This document shows positions 11,613 to 23,490 of a stretch of DNA of 64,000 bases, in pieces. The notes below the pieces were generated by a model that saw nothing but the letters and a program-made list of their open reading frames with translations, searched no databases and was not told the DNA's origin. The translations under genes and the position numbers were made by a program. Each line of letters begins with the position of its first letter. Positions within the stretch are counted from its first letter, which is position 1. Source of the stretch: Corythoichthys intestinalis (Eukaryota > Chordata > Actinopteri > Syngnathiformes > Syngnathidae); contig NC_080409.1 of NCBI RefSeq assembly GCF_030265065.1, positions 32,002,501 to 32,066,500 of the forward strand, given 5' to 3'.

Positions 11613-11690
11613 GTCTTCCGGTCGAGGTTGTTGCTATCTGTGCTCACAACTCATCTGAATAAGACTTGAATCCGGCACCATCTGTTGGTC

Positions 11691-11704
11691 GAGATCACGT
11701 GGCT
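11691..11704 (-). promoter_or_regulatory. Conserved V promoter box, V2
   Basis: Minus-strand AGCCACGTGATCTC, 79 bp upstream of the V2 start codon. It is the same word at nearly the same distance as in V1 and V3. Confidence 0.5.
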
Positions 11705-12625
11705 TGTGGCCTTCTTTAACCCCTAAAAGGCACATGTAGAAATAGCTATTTGTAATAAAATCAAAATATTTTGCATGTAATTTGAGATATTTCTACAGTC
11801 TGTATAAGATTTTGAAGTTTCAACATTAATGCCCAGATCTCAGCTTTAACAGCACTAATGTTCTTTTTTTTCTTTCCGTGCACACATTAACCGATTCTCA
11901 CCGTTCTAACTTTAAAATGTTGAAAAAAATTCACGCAGACTCCCTTTTCGACATCTCCCCTTAACGTTTACGGTTGCGGCGAAAACATGTTTTTTTTCTT
12001 CCAACAAAAAATTTCCAATGACAAAAACATGTAAAATGTATCTCATCCTACACGCAAAACATTTCACTCTCGAATACCTCAACTTTCTTAAAATTTCATC
12101 ATACTCTACAAACACACAATTACTGCAGCCACAGTCAGAGTCGAATTCCTCTACAGCATGTTTATTTCACAGGACAGAGGAAGGTGTACATTTTGTAACA
12201 AGATGACATGACAAAACAACAAATGATAATAAGATTAATAAATAAAACACGGAACAAAATATCAAATAAATTAGTACAAAACATCCATTCAAAACCCCAG
12301 ACTTGGCTTCAGAGCAAGGGCATAGCTTTGGTCTCAACATTGTTAGGGACGATATGGCATCACCTGCATGTACACTTTTTGCTGGGGACTGGATATTCTT
12401 AATGATCAATGAAAAAATAAATCTGTATTGATTTATACTTACTTTTATGTGGATCGGTTCAACTTACACTGTTCAATTCAATCTTTTGTTTTCAAAAACT
12501 ACTAAAGAAACAATTTTGAAAACTTCCAGGAAAAATATCTGGCTTTTATGAGCAAATTCAAATTGCATTATTTGAACATAACTAAAATACAAACTTGTTA
12601 ATCATCTCTTAACTATCCAGGAATG
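11705..12625. other. V2 5' flank, no gene
   Basis: Upstream flank shared with V3 (15,632-16,544) and, in parts, with V1. No coding exon, element end or RNA gene was recognised. Confidence 0.5.
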
Positions 12626-12633
12626 CAAAAAAA

Positions 12634-13649
12634 TAGAGATGTCCCGATGGATCAGCATCCCGATCAATCGGGTCCTATCACGTCATTTTCAAAGTATCGG
12701 AATCGGCAAAAAAATATCGGACATGCCTTTTTTTATATATATTTTTTTTAATTAAATCGTTTTCTAATTGTATTTAACGTTACAGACATAATATGTTACA
12801 CACATCCAGAGTCTTTAGTTTAGGCTTAAGGTAGGGTTATCAAATTTATCCCGTTACCGGCGGTAATTAATTATTTTTTTAATTATCCCGTTATAATATT
12901 TAACGCAATTAACGCATGCGCTGCACGACCCACTCACGCATTGTTGCGTTCAATCTGTAATGGCGCCGTTTTACCTCTATATAGAGCTAAAGGAAACGTA
13001 AAATGACTAGAGTGAATTTTGGCAGCCTGTGGAGCATTTTTTTAATTGGCTAGAGCCTTACAATCTCTCTCCCTATGATTAGAAATATCGTGGGAAGCAA
13101 TGTGGGGATGAGAGGTAGTAATTGATCTTTTTCTTAACACCCTATGTTATTTCCCAACGCAGAGAAGATATATCAAGTTGTACCACTACGGACAGTCATG
13201 GGTGCACTTCCCATCATGCATTTGGGCACAACAGTTAAATGGCTACAGTATCATTTACTGACAGCTCAACAAATACACGAGATGGCAATATTTAGTCACA
13301 ATATACAAAGTCACATTTATCCTTTAAGAATTACAAGTCTATTCGTGGATCACTCTCACAGGAAGAATGTTAATAATGTAAATGCCATCTTGAGGATTTA
13401 TTGTCATAATACAAATACAGTACTTATGTACTGTATGTTAAATGTATATGTTCGTCCGAGTTTTATTCTTTTTTTTCTTAATGCATTGCCAAAATGTATT
13501 TGATCGGGAAAAATTATCGGGAATGATTGGAATTGAATTGGGAGCAGAAAAAAAGCAATCGGATCGGGAAATATCGGGATCGGCAGATACTCAAACTAAA
13601 ACGATTGCGATCGGATCGGGAGCAAAAAAACATGATCGGAACAACCCTA
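12634..13649 (+). mobile_element. hAT-like element A, hybrid copy A2
   Basis: Starts tagagatgtcccgatgg and ends gatcggaacaaccctact at the junction. Its left flank is GCAAAAAAA, the left flank of A3. Its right flank is CTAAATTG, the flank of A1. So it has no target duplication of its own. Internal diagnostic bases match A3 almost to the right end. This is the product of unequal crossing-over between A1 and A3 (see findings). Confidence 0.85.
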
Positions 13650-14940
13650 CTAAATTGTATTTTTTTTTTGTTACTGTTGCATTTTCCCGATATGTTAGAT
13701 GATAAATAATTGATCCAAACAAAGAAAAATTGAAAAAAAAAAAAAAAAAAAGTTTAAAAGTGTAAATATATGAAAAAGAAAATCTCGACCACTCCTTGAT
13801 GTCTGCGATTTCTGCATCGCGACCCTTGTTATGGTACCATGTTTCACCCAGAAAATCCAGTTTTGGCCATTCACAGCTGTGGCTTGACACTCACTGATAC
13901 ATGCGACATGGAGTTTTTGGATTGAAACAAGGTAAGTATGCGATAATATCACCTTAAAGTCATGGCGTCTATAATTCTGCTCTCGCGTGCTCTCACCTCC
14001 AGATAGGGTTTTGCTGTTTAAAAAACATTTTTTTGGGGAAAAATGCCCTCCTGTCCAAAAAAAAAATTCCCCCAGAAAATTGAGATTTTAAGCTTTCCAA
14101 TGATGTATCATGCATATCGGACAATTTCGAAATTTGGCCAAATTGGGGGTCTCAGAGCGGAACTTCATGTCACCTGAGTGTTTTCCGCCATATAACAAAA
14201 ATAAATAAAAATTGGGCCTTCTCCAGGCAAATCACTACTGCTTTTGTCCACAAGCACAGCTAAACTCAACAAAAAATGAAAACTTTTTACCTCGACTATG
14301 ATTAATGTATGATTATCAGAAAAAATGTCTGCATATGTTGCAAATAACAATATCTTTAAATAAATAATGTAGAAAATGAATCAATACATTTTAAATCAAT
14401 GCAAGTCATCAGCCAATCAAATGTGCGTTTGAGGGGAAAAATGGACTGGCACATTCAGCAAGTGAATAGGGGAAAATGTAAGACTGAACATAATGAAAAT
14501 AATTCACTTAATAATCCTAAGGTCAATTCTAGCCTTACAACATTACATATGGGAAGACAATCTAAATTACCTATATAACTGAACTCATTATATAATGCAA
14601 ATAAGGTTGCTTAAAAGCTGGTGGGGACAATTTGAGCATCCTGAAAAGTTGGTCGTGTTATGTCTATATCGTCCCTATGCAAACCTATCCTCTCCGTTTA
14701 AATCATTAAAAATCGTGAAAAGTTTTCGTCTGAATGTCTCTAATGTCTTTAACAAGACATTAGCACGTCATGAATGGTATGCTGATTGAAAACGCCAAGT
14801 GAATACTTGTCTGCCAGGTTATTGGCAACCACAAGTTGAAGTGCCAATCCTGATAACAGTGTTTGGAATAGTTGGCTCCAGGTGCATAGTGGTATCAGTT
14901 GTGCATGGAGGGTTATGTTGGTTATCTTTGTGTTTGAAAA

Positions 14941-14979
14941 GGTTCATGACTTGATGATTTAACACAACACTGCACCGTG
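14941..14979 (-). other. V3 recombination signal (23-RSS)
   Basis: Heptamer CACGGTG (14973-14979), 23-base spacer, nonamer TCATGAACC (14941-14949). Same heptamer and nonamer as V2. Confidence 0.92.
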
Positions 14980-15539
14980 GTAGCTTGCTGCACAGTAATA
15001 AACAGCGCTGCTGTTGAGGCGCAAATTTGGGATGGTCATCGTGCACGTGTTGCCAGTTTGTGCATTGCCACTCAGCTTCACGTCCTGGCCAGGTTCTATA
15101 CTGGGGTTGGTGTCGTACATGTACCCGAGGAGCTCCATGTTCATGCCGCTATGCCGATACCAAAGCATCTGGTCATAGCCTGATTTGTTGTTAAAACACT
15201 GAATACGGGCTGAGTTGCCTACTGCCTCGATTATTTCGGCAGGAGTCTGTGTGACTTCCCGTCCTGGAAAGAAAAAAAATAATGATTAGAAGAGTTCGCC
15301 ACGCATTTCCACACATTTCATGAAGTCAAGTCTAAAGCAAATCCAATGTAATTTTTTTCTGAAATACATTACCATTTTCAGTCATTTTGAATTTTTACCA
15401 AATTTAACCATCACGTTCAATTTAAAGGAGATTGAGTCTTCAGTGACCAAAACCTTTTCAAATTCCACAATTCCACATAGATGTTACCTAAGAGTAGAGG
15501 AACACTGATGGCAAAGCTCAACAGCAAGAGGAAAGCCAT
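14980..15539 (-). CDS. TCR beta variable segment V3
   Basis: Duplicate of V2. Leader exon 15539-15488 (MAFLLLLS, donor GTAACATC), V exon 15263-14980 (acceptor TTTCCAG). Both are open and phase-matched. It differs from V2 by a few residues, for example SARIQC instead of SALIQC and YMYDTN instead of YMYYAN. The second change falls in the second complementarity-determining region, where diversity is expected to matter. Conserved cysteines and the WYRH motif are present. It is very likely functional and may be hard to tell from V2 in short-read repertoire data. Confidence 0.94.
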
Positions 15540-15617
15540 GTCTTCCGGTCGAGGTTGTTGCTATCTTTGCTCAGAACTCATCTGAATGAGACTTGAATCC
15601 GGCACCATCTGTTGGTC

Positions 15618-15631
15618 GAGATCACGTGGCT
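15618..15631 (-). promoter_or_regulatory. Conserved V promoter box, V3
   Basis: AGCCACGTGATCTC on the minus strand, 79 bp upstream of the V3 start codon. It is copied with the unit. Confidence 0.5.
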
Positions 15632-16552
15632 TGTGGGCTTCTTTAATCCCTTTAAAGGCACATGTAGAGACAGCTATTTGTAAGAAAATGAAACTTTTTT
15701 GCATGTAATTTGAGATATTTCTACAGTCTGTATAAGATTTTGAAGTTTTAACATTAATGCCCAGATGTCAGCTTTAACAGCACTAATGTTCTATTTTTTC
15801 CCCCGTGCACACTTTGACCGATTCTCACCGTTCTAACTTTAAAATGTTGAAAAAAATTCTCGCAGACTCTCTTTTCGACATCTCCCCTTAACGTTTACGG
15901 TTGCGGCAAAAACATGTTTTTTTTCTTCCAACAAAAAGTTTCCAATGACAAAAACATGTAAAATGTATCTCATCCTACAAGCAAAACATTTCACTGTGGA
16001 ATACCTCAACATTCTTGAAATTTCATCATACTCTACAAACACACAATTATTGCAACCACAGTCAGAGTCGAATTCCTCTACAGCACATTTATTTCACAGG
16101 ACAGAGGAAGGTGTACATTTTGTAACAAGATGACATGACAAAACAAGAAACGATAATGAGATTAATAAATAAAGCAAAATATCAAATAAATTAGTAAAAA
16201 ACATCCATTCAAAACTCCAGTCTTGGCTTCAGAACAAGGGCATAGCTTTGGTCTCAACATTGTTAGGGACGATATGGCATCACCTGCATGTACACTTTTT
16301 GCTGGGGACTGGATATTCTTAATGATCAATGCAAAATAAATCTGTATTGATTTATACTTACTTTTATGTGGATCGGTTCAACTTACACTGTTCAATTCAA
16401 TCTTTTATTTTCAAAAACTACTAAAGAAACAATTTCGAAAACTTCTAGGAAAAATGTCTGGCTTTTATGAGCAAATTCAAATTGCATTATTTGAACATAA
16501 CTAAAATACAAACTTGTTAATCATCTCTTAACTGTCCAGGAATGCAAAAAAA

Positions 16553-17549
16553 TAGAGATGTCCCGATGGATCAGCATCCCGATCAATCGGGTCCGATCAC
16601 ATCATTTTCAAAGTATCGGAATCGGCAAAAAAATATCGGGCATCCCTCTTTTTTTTATTAAATCATTTTCTAATTGTATTTAACGTTACAGACATAATAT
16701 GTTACACACATCCAGAGTCTTTAGTTTAGGCTTAAGGTAGGGTTATCAAATTTGTCCCGTTACCGGCGGTAATTAATTATTTTTTTAAATTATCCTGTTA
16801 TCATATTTAACGCAATTAACGCATGCGCTGCACGACCCACTCACACATTGTTGCGTTCAATCTGTAATGGCGTCATTTTACCTATATATAGAGCTAAAGG
16901 GAGCGTAAAATGACTAGAGTGAATTTTGGCAGCCTGTGGAGCATTTTTTTAATTGGCTAGAGCCTTACAATCCCTCTCCCTATGATTAGAAATATTGTGG
17001 GAAGCAATGTGGGGATGATAATTGATCTTTTTCTTAACACCCTATGTTATTTCCCAACGCAGAGAAGATATATCAATTGGTACCACTACGCACAGTCATG
17101 GGTGCACTTCCCATCATGCATTTGGGCACAACAGTTAAATGGCTACAGTATCATTTACTGACAGCTCAACAAATACACTAGATGGCAATATTTAGTCACA
17201 ATATACAAAGTCACATTTATCCTATAAGAATTACAAGTCTATCCGTGGATCACTCTCACAGAAAGAATGTTAATAATGTAAATGCCATCTTGAGGATTTA
17301 TTGTCATAATACAAATACAGTACTTATGTACTGTATGTTGAATGTATATGTTCGTCCGAGTTCTATTCTTTTTTTTCTTAATGCATTGCCAAAATGTATT
17401 TGCTCGGGAAAAATTATCGGGAATGATTGGAATTGAATCGGGAGCAGAAAAAAAGCAATCGGATCGGGAAATATCGGGATCGGCAGATACTCAAACTAAA
17501 ACGATCGGGATCGGCTCGGGAGCAAAAAAACATGATCGGAACAACCATC
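16553..17549 (+). mobile_element. hAT-like element A, copy A3
   Basis: Begins tagagatgtcccgatgg and ends near gatcggaacaaccatc. It is bounded on both sides by the 8-bp duplication CAAAAAAA (16,545-16,552 and 17,550-17,557). The paralogous empty site is at about 6160. Like the other copies it holds an internal segment related to element B (see 20,595-21,221) and has no transposase. Confidence 0.85.
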
Positions 17550-17557
17550 CAAAAAAA

Positions 17558-18709
17558 TAAACATTTCTTCAGACCACTCAACATTGTCTCAATAAAGAAA
17601 TCAAATATAAATGAAAAAAACTTCTTTGTCGGGGAATAAAAATAAATAAATAAAAATGAAGAAGTCCTTCAGGTAAAACACTACTGCTTTTGTCCACAAG
17701 CAAAGCCAAACTCACCAAAAAAATGAAAGGGCCTGTGGGCTGCTTTAAGACCACATGAATAAAATAAAAATTAAGATTAGGGAGAAGGGGGTAAAATTCG
17801 GTTCACTACATTTCTCACAGTTTAATTAATGTTAACAGTAGAAAACACATACAGGAGGACACTTCTCTCTAAGCAGTTACCTACTCGAGTTTTGCAGGTT
17901 AGCAAGTTCACAGGTTACGCTAACTCTGATGCAGGTCGGCCCTTCATTAGCAAAGTTAGTGGTGTGTTCCCCACTTCCACAACATTGATGTCTTTTTACA
18001 TTTCTTACAGTGGCTGCTGCTGGTTGGGGAAAAAAATCTACTATCCTTAATATTTATTGTCTGTGTGTGTGTGGGGGGGGTTAAGTCATCATTTATTCGC
18101 CAATCAAATGTGCGTTTTGGAGAAAAACGGCTTTTTCTCCTGGGGAACAGCCTGGAATGACCACTGGGTCAGAGCATTTATTGTCCTTATAAAAATGGAT
18201 AAATTAATATCATCCCCCTAGGCTGACCCAGAGGCCATACACGGTGGGAAAATGCTATCATGCGGAAAAGAGTAAACAATAAATTCCTATGTTGTGTGTC
18301 GTGTATGTCGTGAATAAGCTTGAACACAGTAGTAGACCAGCAATAAATTATGATTATACGTAATTATATGAAATTTCTACACATTGAAGACACCAAGCGC
18401 CAGCAAAGCAACCCCAGAATGCAACCGATTTCCCTTTTAACAGTAAGGACATTGTACTGCGGTAGGTTTAACAGAGGGGCGCTAACCCTTTTGGCAACGT
18501 GTTTAAGTAGTTAAACATCAAGAAAAACTTTTGTCTGAATGTCCCTAATGTGCTTAATGTCTTTAATAAATTCACTTGTCTGCCAGCTGTTTAACAACCA
18601 CCGGATGAAGCTCCAGTCTTGATAACTGTGCTTGGAATGGTTGGATCCAGGTGCATAGTGGTATTAGTTGTGCACGGAGGTTTGCAATAGGTATCTTTGT
18701 GTTTGATAA
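17558..18709. other. V4 3' flank, no gene
   Basis: Diverged form of the flank seen after V2 and V3 (shared words near 18,100 and 18,530). It includes a short GT run and a G-run at 18,060-18,078. No gene was recognised. Confidence 0.45.
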
Positions 18710-18748
18710 GGTTCATGACTTGATGATTTAGTATGACACTGCACCGTG
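18710..18748 (-). other. V4 recombination signal (23-RSS)
   Basis: Heptamer CACGGTG (18742-18748), 23-base spacer (18719-18741), nonamer TCATGAACC (18710-18718). Confidence 0.92.
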
Positions 18749-19399
18749 GTAGCTTGCTGCACAGTAATAAACAGCGCTGCTGTCCAGACGCAAATTGTGG
18801 ATGGTCATCGTGCAAGTTTTGCCGTATTCTGCATTGCCATCCAGCTTCACATCCTGGTCAGGTTCTATCACAGCTGGGTTGCTGGAGTACTTGTACCCGA
18901 GGAACTCCATGTTCATGCCGCGATGCCGATACCACAGCAACTGGTTGTAGCCCGATTTGTTGTTTAAACACTTAATTTGGGCCGAGCTGCCTAGAGTCTC
19001 GATGATTTCAGCAGGTGTCTGCGTGACTTCCCTTCCTGGAACAGAAAAAGATCTCATTTTAGTCTTCGACGCATTTCACGTAATCAATTCTAAAGCAAAC
19101 CCAACATAAATGCTTTCTGAAATTGATTACCATTTTATGTAATTTTTTTGAGTTTTTAGCCATCTAACAATTGGATTAAATTTAAAGGGGATAACATAAC
19201 CTTTGCAAATGCCACAAAAATAAGCCTAGGGAGGGCAGATGTAAATTAACATTTTTTGCTATAATCCGTCATATTTACATTTTTTGGATGTGTCTAATAG
19301 ATGTTCATCAATGTGCACAGTCCCAATTAAATAAATAAAGATGTTACCCAAAAGTAGAGGAACACTGATGGCAAAGTTCAACAGCAAGAGGATCATCAT
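18749..19399 (-). CDS. TCR beta variable segment V4
   Basis: Two-exon TRBV-type gene of the V1-V4 family. Leader exon 19399-19348 (MMILLLLNFAISVPLLL, donor GTAACATC), then an intron of about 310 bp that is slightly longer than in V2/V3. V exon 19035-18749 (acceptor TTCCAG) encodes GREVTQTPAEIIETLG, a first cysteine in IKCLNN, LLWYRHRGMNMEFLGY and YYCAAS. It carries one extra residue relative to V2 in the second hypervariable loop (NPAVIEPDQD against NPSIEPGQD). All signals are intact, so it is very likely functional. Confidence 0.94.
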
Positions 19400-19491
19400 T
19401 TCTTCTGGTCAGGGTTGCTGCAAGCTATCTGCCCTCAAAAATCATCTGCATAAGACCTGAATCCAACACGATCTGTTGGCTGAGATCACAT

Positions 19492-19504
19492 GACCTTAAA
19501 AGCA
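19492..19504 (-). promoter_or_regulatory. Conserved V promoter box, V4
   Basis: Minus-strand variant TCATGTGATCTCA, 93 bp upstream of the V4 start codon. The CACGTG core of V1-V3 has become CATGTG. Confidence 0.4.
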
Positions 19505-19704
19505 CTCAGATAACTTGTCTCCAGATTCTCAATTATATTTGCAGTTTTTTTTTTTTATATTAAGATGTTTTTGTTTTTCAATTGTTCTTTTCTGACTTAT
19601 AAAATCAGACTTAGCACTTTAATAGTCAGTTAACTCATTCATTGCTACTCTACTTTGTATGGTTTTCACAGAGTATGTGTTGTGGTAGTTAGTAAAAAAG
19701 AAAA

Positions 19705-19787
<83 letters not shown>
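19705..19787. repeat. (AC)n(AT)n microsatellite
   Basis: A short AC run followed by about 70 bases of pure AT alternation. It is a simple repeat with no coding meaning; the overlapping open frames encoding IYIYIY are artefacts. It is likely to vary in length between individuals. Confidence 0.98.
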
Positions 19788-19791
<4 letters not shown>

Positions 19792-20392
19792 CTTGATTAT
19801 GGGGAAATTATCATCAGGAAGCATTTCATGGTTTGGCAATCTTGTGTCTCTGTTGCCTCCTAGTGAAGACGATAAGAGGTCTAAGAATAAATGTAATTCG
19901 AGTTTTAAATTAAAATGACAAAATAGTAGGACTTCTTCAATGTGATACTGTATATGGTCATACATTTAAAACGAAAATGAAAGTAAGACATTAGAAACGA
20001 TCGTAATTTATGACACTACATATGCGTAAAACAAACTATATTTCTAAAACAAAGCTCCAATCAACGACATGACAAACTAACATTTTTAGTGGCACGATAA
20101 TACCTTTTTTTTTGACATGCAATGTAGGATTTTTAATTTCTAAATGTGAGCATGTGAAAAGTGTCCATTTTTATTGTAGTATGTTGCAATATGATTGATG
20201 TGAATGGGCAAAGATGTGAACCTTGTATTTGAATGTATCGAAACATTCCCACGATGACAAATTTCAATTGCATTAAACACAAGAAGGTAGGGCATTTTTA
20301 ACTAATTGACTGCCATTCACGTGATTGATGAACCAGAGTTGTTTTTATATTGATCATATTATAACTTTGCCCTATTGCCACCAGAGGTGGGT
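19788..20392. other. Spacer, no gene
   Basis: AT-rich spacer without recognisable exon, RSS or element end. It has a short copy of the gactgccattcacgtgattg type of phrase at about 20,310. Confidence 0.4.
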
Positions 20393-21892
20393 AGAGAAGC
20401 CAAAAATTGTACTCAAGTAAGAGTAGCGTTACTTCAAAATGTTACTCAAGTAAAAGTAGTAATCTAAAGAAATTTACTCAACTACAAGTAGAAAAGTATC
20501 CAGTGACAATACTCAAGTAATGAGTAATATATTGAGTAACTGTTTACAAATGTGTTTGCTTTTATTTTCTCAGCACAAAGTCATCTATATGAACTAGGGC
20601 TGTCAAACGATTAAAATTTTTAATCGAGTTAATCACAGCTTAAAAATTAATCGTAATTAATCACAATTAATCGCAATTCAAACCATCTATAAAATATGCC
20701 ATATTTTTCTGTAAATTATTGTTGGAATGGAAAGATAAGACACAAGACGGGTATATACATTCCACATACTGTACATAAGTACTGTATTTCTTTATTGTAA
20801 CAATAAATCAACAAGATGGCATTAACATTATTAACATTCTGTTAAAGCGATGCATGGATAGAAAGACTTGTAGTTCTTAAAAGATAAACGTGAGTACAAG
20901 TTATAGATATTTTATATTAAAAGCCCTCTTAATGTTTTCGTTTTATTAAAATTTGTAACATTTTCAACAAAAACTAAACTAGTAGCTCGCCATTGTTGAT
21001 GTCATTAATTACACAATTCTTATGGTGCTTACACCCATAAAATCAGTCGCACCAAAGCGCCAGCAGAGGGAGACAAAAAACACAAGTAACAAGTGGCCAT
21101 GACACTGCTGTCATTTTAATGTTTGAACGGGGCATGTGCGTTAATTGCGTCAAATATTTTAACGTGATTTATTTTTAAAAATTAATTACCGCCCGTTAAC
21201 GCGATAATTTTGACAGCCCTAATATGAACTGTTGTTACAATGATACTGTACGATAACCTATTACATAACTACATTAAACCAAAGAAATACAAAAAAATAA
21301 AGCTAAAAAAAAAACAACAAAAAACATTGAATTCTGGCGAGAGAAAAAAATGACAGAAATTAAGCATTATTCGTCCAAAGCGCATGAGTGCCCTCTACTG
21401 GAGGGAATAGTTCCTAGTTTGAATATAGTGAATAGTTCCTTCATAGGATCATTTTGATTTCATAATAGTAACTATCTCCAGTTTTCCGTGGTCAATCGGT
21501 GCCAAATAAAGACTGGGAGAGGTTAAAATCCGTGCTTTCAAGTTCTGTTGAAGGCAGCGCACTATGTCAAATACGGCGCTTTAAAGTGATTGAACACGAT
21601 GACGTGTTCACAGAATGGCAAGTTTGTGTCTGATTGGTATTACGGAGTCATGTGATTATTGTTTTCATGTCTCATTGGTGAAATTGGTAGAGCTACTCTT
21701 GGCATTGCTGGCAAAAAAATAAAATCTAACATGAAGAATAGAGGGAAAATGTAACAACTCTTGTGTAGCCCAAACTAGCGGGGTAAGAGTAGTGTTTTTT
21801 CTTCAAAAATCTACTCAAGTAAAATTAAAAAGTATGGCTCAGTAAAACTACTCATAGAAGTACATTTTTCTCAAAGTTACTCAACTGAAACT
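20393..21892 (+). mobile_element. Interspersed element G copy 1 (gaggtgggtagag), interrupted by element B1
   Basis: Begins gaggtgggtagagaagcc followed by aattgtactcaagtaagag and ends in the matching actcaag/agttactcaac words. This is a common teleost non-autonomous DNA repeat type. A second copy in inverse orientation lies at about 30,718-31,551. It is split by element B1 at 20,595. No protein is encoded. Confidence 0.65.
20595..21221 (+). mobile_element. hAT-like non-autonomous element B, copy B1
   Basis: 627 bp, with terminal inverted repeats TAGGGCTGTCAAA and TTTTGACAGCCCTA and an exact 8-bp target duplication ATATGAAC (20,587-20,594 and 21,222-21,229). It has no transposase. The copy B2 at 45.5 kb is in the other orientation. 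Confidence 0.93.
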
Positions 21893-22246
21893 GTGGAAAC
21901 AGCAAAAACTTGGCTAGTGTTCCTACAGCTTTAATGTAATTTCATATTCATATTATGAACATCCTGTCCAAGTTTAATGATAATCCTTGTATTCATTCTT
22001 TAGTTATCTTGAACTAAAACATATTTCTGACCATTGACCTCAGTACTCCAAAGGTTAAAATCTCTTCAGTTTCATATTATAAAACATAACCTACGAGTTG
22101 GATAATAATCCCCTTATTCATTCTTGGGTGATCTTGAACTCAAACATTCACACAGAAAGAAATGAGGAACCAAATACATAACCTCCACATACCATAGGTT
22201 TCACTTACTGGCAGAGGTAAATACAGTACACCTAAAGAATATTATT

Positions 22247-22662
22247 CATAGGCGGAGTTTGACTTTTGGGGCAGGGGGGGGCACAACATGTTGATGACCC
22301 CGAAACGTAGTGTCAGCAATAAAGTTACAAGAATATTTATAATTATAAGTTGACAATGAGTGTTTTTTCCCTATCATTCTTGAGGGGAATTCTAAATCAG
22401 GCTGCTTAGGCAATACTTTTCGCCTAGATTGTCATCCTTTGAATATGGTACGCCTGCCGGCGTCGTGCCAATGTAGTTACCGCAGTCAAAAATTGTATCC
22501 CCTGGGCGGAGCCATATGGAGGTAGATTATGTGTCTTTATTATTCAACCCCATAAAATGTCGCTTCAATTTAAAAAAAAATGTGTTTGAATGCAAAAATT
22601 AATTTGAAACTCCAAAAACCCCCCCAAAAAAGAAAAAAGAAATGCACGTGAAAACAAATTTT

Positions 22663-22694
<32 letters not shown>

Positions 22695-23233
22695 GACTGA
22701 AGTCGTTTTTTTTTTATTGAAGCAACTTTTTTGATTGAAGTAATGTTGATGTGTTTTTGGGCCACATTTTGGCCAGGACATTTGTGTCTATATTATTCAA
22801 TGAAAAAATAAGTTGTTTAAAAAATATATAGATTTTAAAAAAAGAAAATCACTTCAATCAAAAAAAGAAAAATTTCAATCATAGAAAGTTTTTGTGTTTG
22901 GGCCATATTATGATTAGGACATTTGTGTCTATATCATTCAATCCCCACCAAAAAGTTGCTTCAATCAAAAAAAATATTTTCGGTTAAAGAAAAAAATCAT
23001 GAAAAAAATTTTTTTCAAAAAAAAAGTTTAAAAAAAAAAAATTATATGCAAAGCAAATGACCGTCTAAGGTGCTCGAAAAATAATTTTGGCCCATTACAA
23101 AAATGTATATTTTTGTTCATTTCATTCATTTTTGTAGTGGTTTTATTGCTTTTCAACTTTTATGTATATAGGAAAGTCAATTACATGCAATGACACTTTC
23201 CGGGAACCCCCGCCCCCATAAAATCTGCTTATG
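22247..23233 (+). mobile_element. hAT-like non-autonomous element (CATAGGCGGA ends), copy 1
   Basis: Ends CATAGGCGGA and TCTGCTTATG are inverse of each other. Flanked by an exact 8-bp duplication ATATTATT (22,239-22,246 and 23,234-23,241). The interior is rich in A and T runs and the word gcttcaatcaaaaa, with no transposase. A second copy sits in the J-C intron (46,787-47,871), and a 3' scrap at 51,575-51,665. Confidence 0.92.
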
Positions 23234-23450
23234 ATATTATTATTACATTCTTAAGAATTGCACTATGTAAAAAATATCAAATGTACATAAAAGAACTCGA
23301 ATGACATGATTTATATTAGTTGGGAGCTAATGGATGGATGATAATGATACCAAGATGATTTTTCCAACTGTCAAAAACAGCGATTGATGAACGGCGATAT
23401 TCTGAAAAAGGTTCCACTGCATGTGCAGCTGCATCTGCTTGGCAACGGAT

Positions 23451-23490
23451 GTTTTTTGTGGCGAGGGTGACAAGATCACGCATGGCGGTG
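23451..23490 (-). other. V5 recombination signal, degenerate
   Basis: The minus strand shows a very good nonamer ACAAAAAAC (23,451-23,459). The only possible heptamer is CACCGCC (23,484-23,490) with a 24-base spacer. The CAC is kept but the rest is poor, so joining is expected to be inefficient or absent. Confidence 0.45.

Larger units (their letters stand above)
9722..13649. repeat. Tandem duplication unit 1 (contains V2)
   Basis: Runs from the right flank of A1 to the right end of element A2 and contains V2. It is nearly identical over its whole length to 13,650-17,549, which contains V3. The offset is 3926 bp between the V2 and V3 heptamers. Differences are scattered substitutions and small indels, so the duplication is recent. 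Confidence 0.92.
13650..17549. repeat. Tandem duplication unit 2 (contains V3)
   Basis: Second copy of the 3.9-kb unit. It starts with the right half of repeat H (13,650-14,192), contains V3, and ends with element A3. Being only half an H copy at its left edge fits a crossover inside element A rather than replication of a whole module. Confidence 0.92.

Noticed and set aside
19655-19965. Open frames on both strands rich in Ile-Tyr
   Set aside because: They are the translation of an (AT)n microsatellite.
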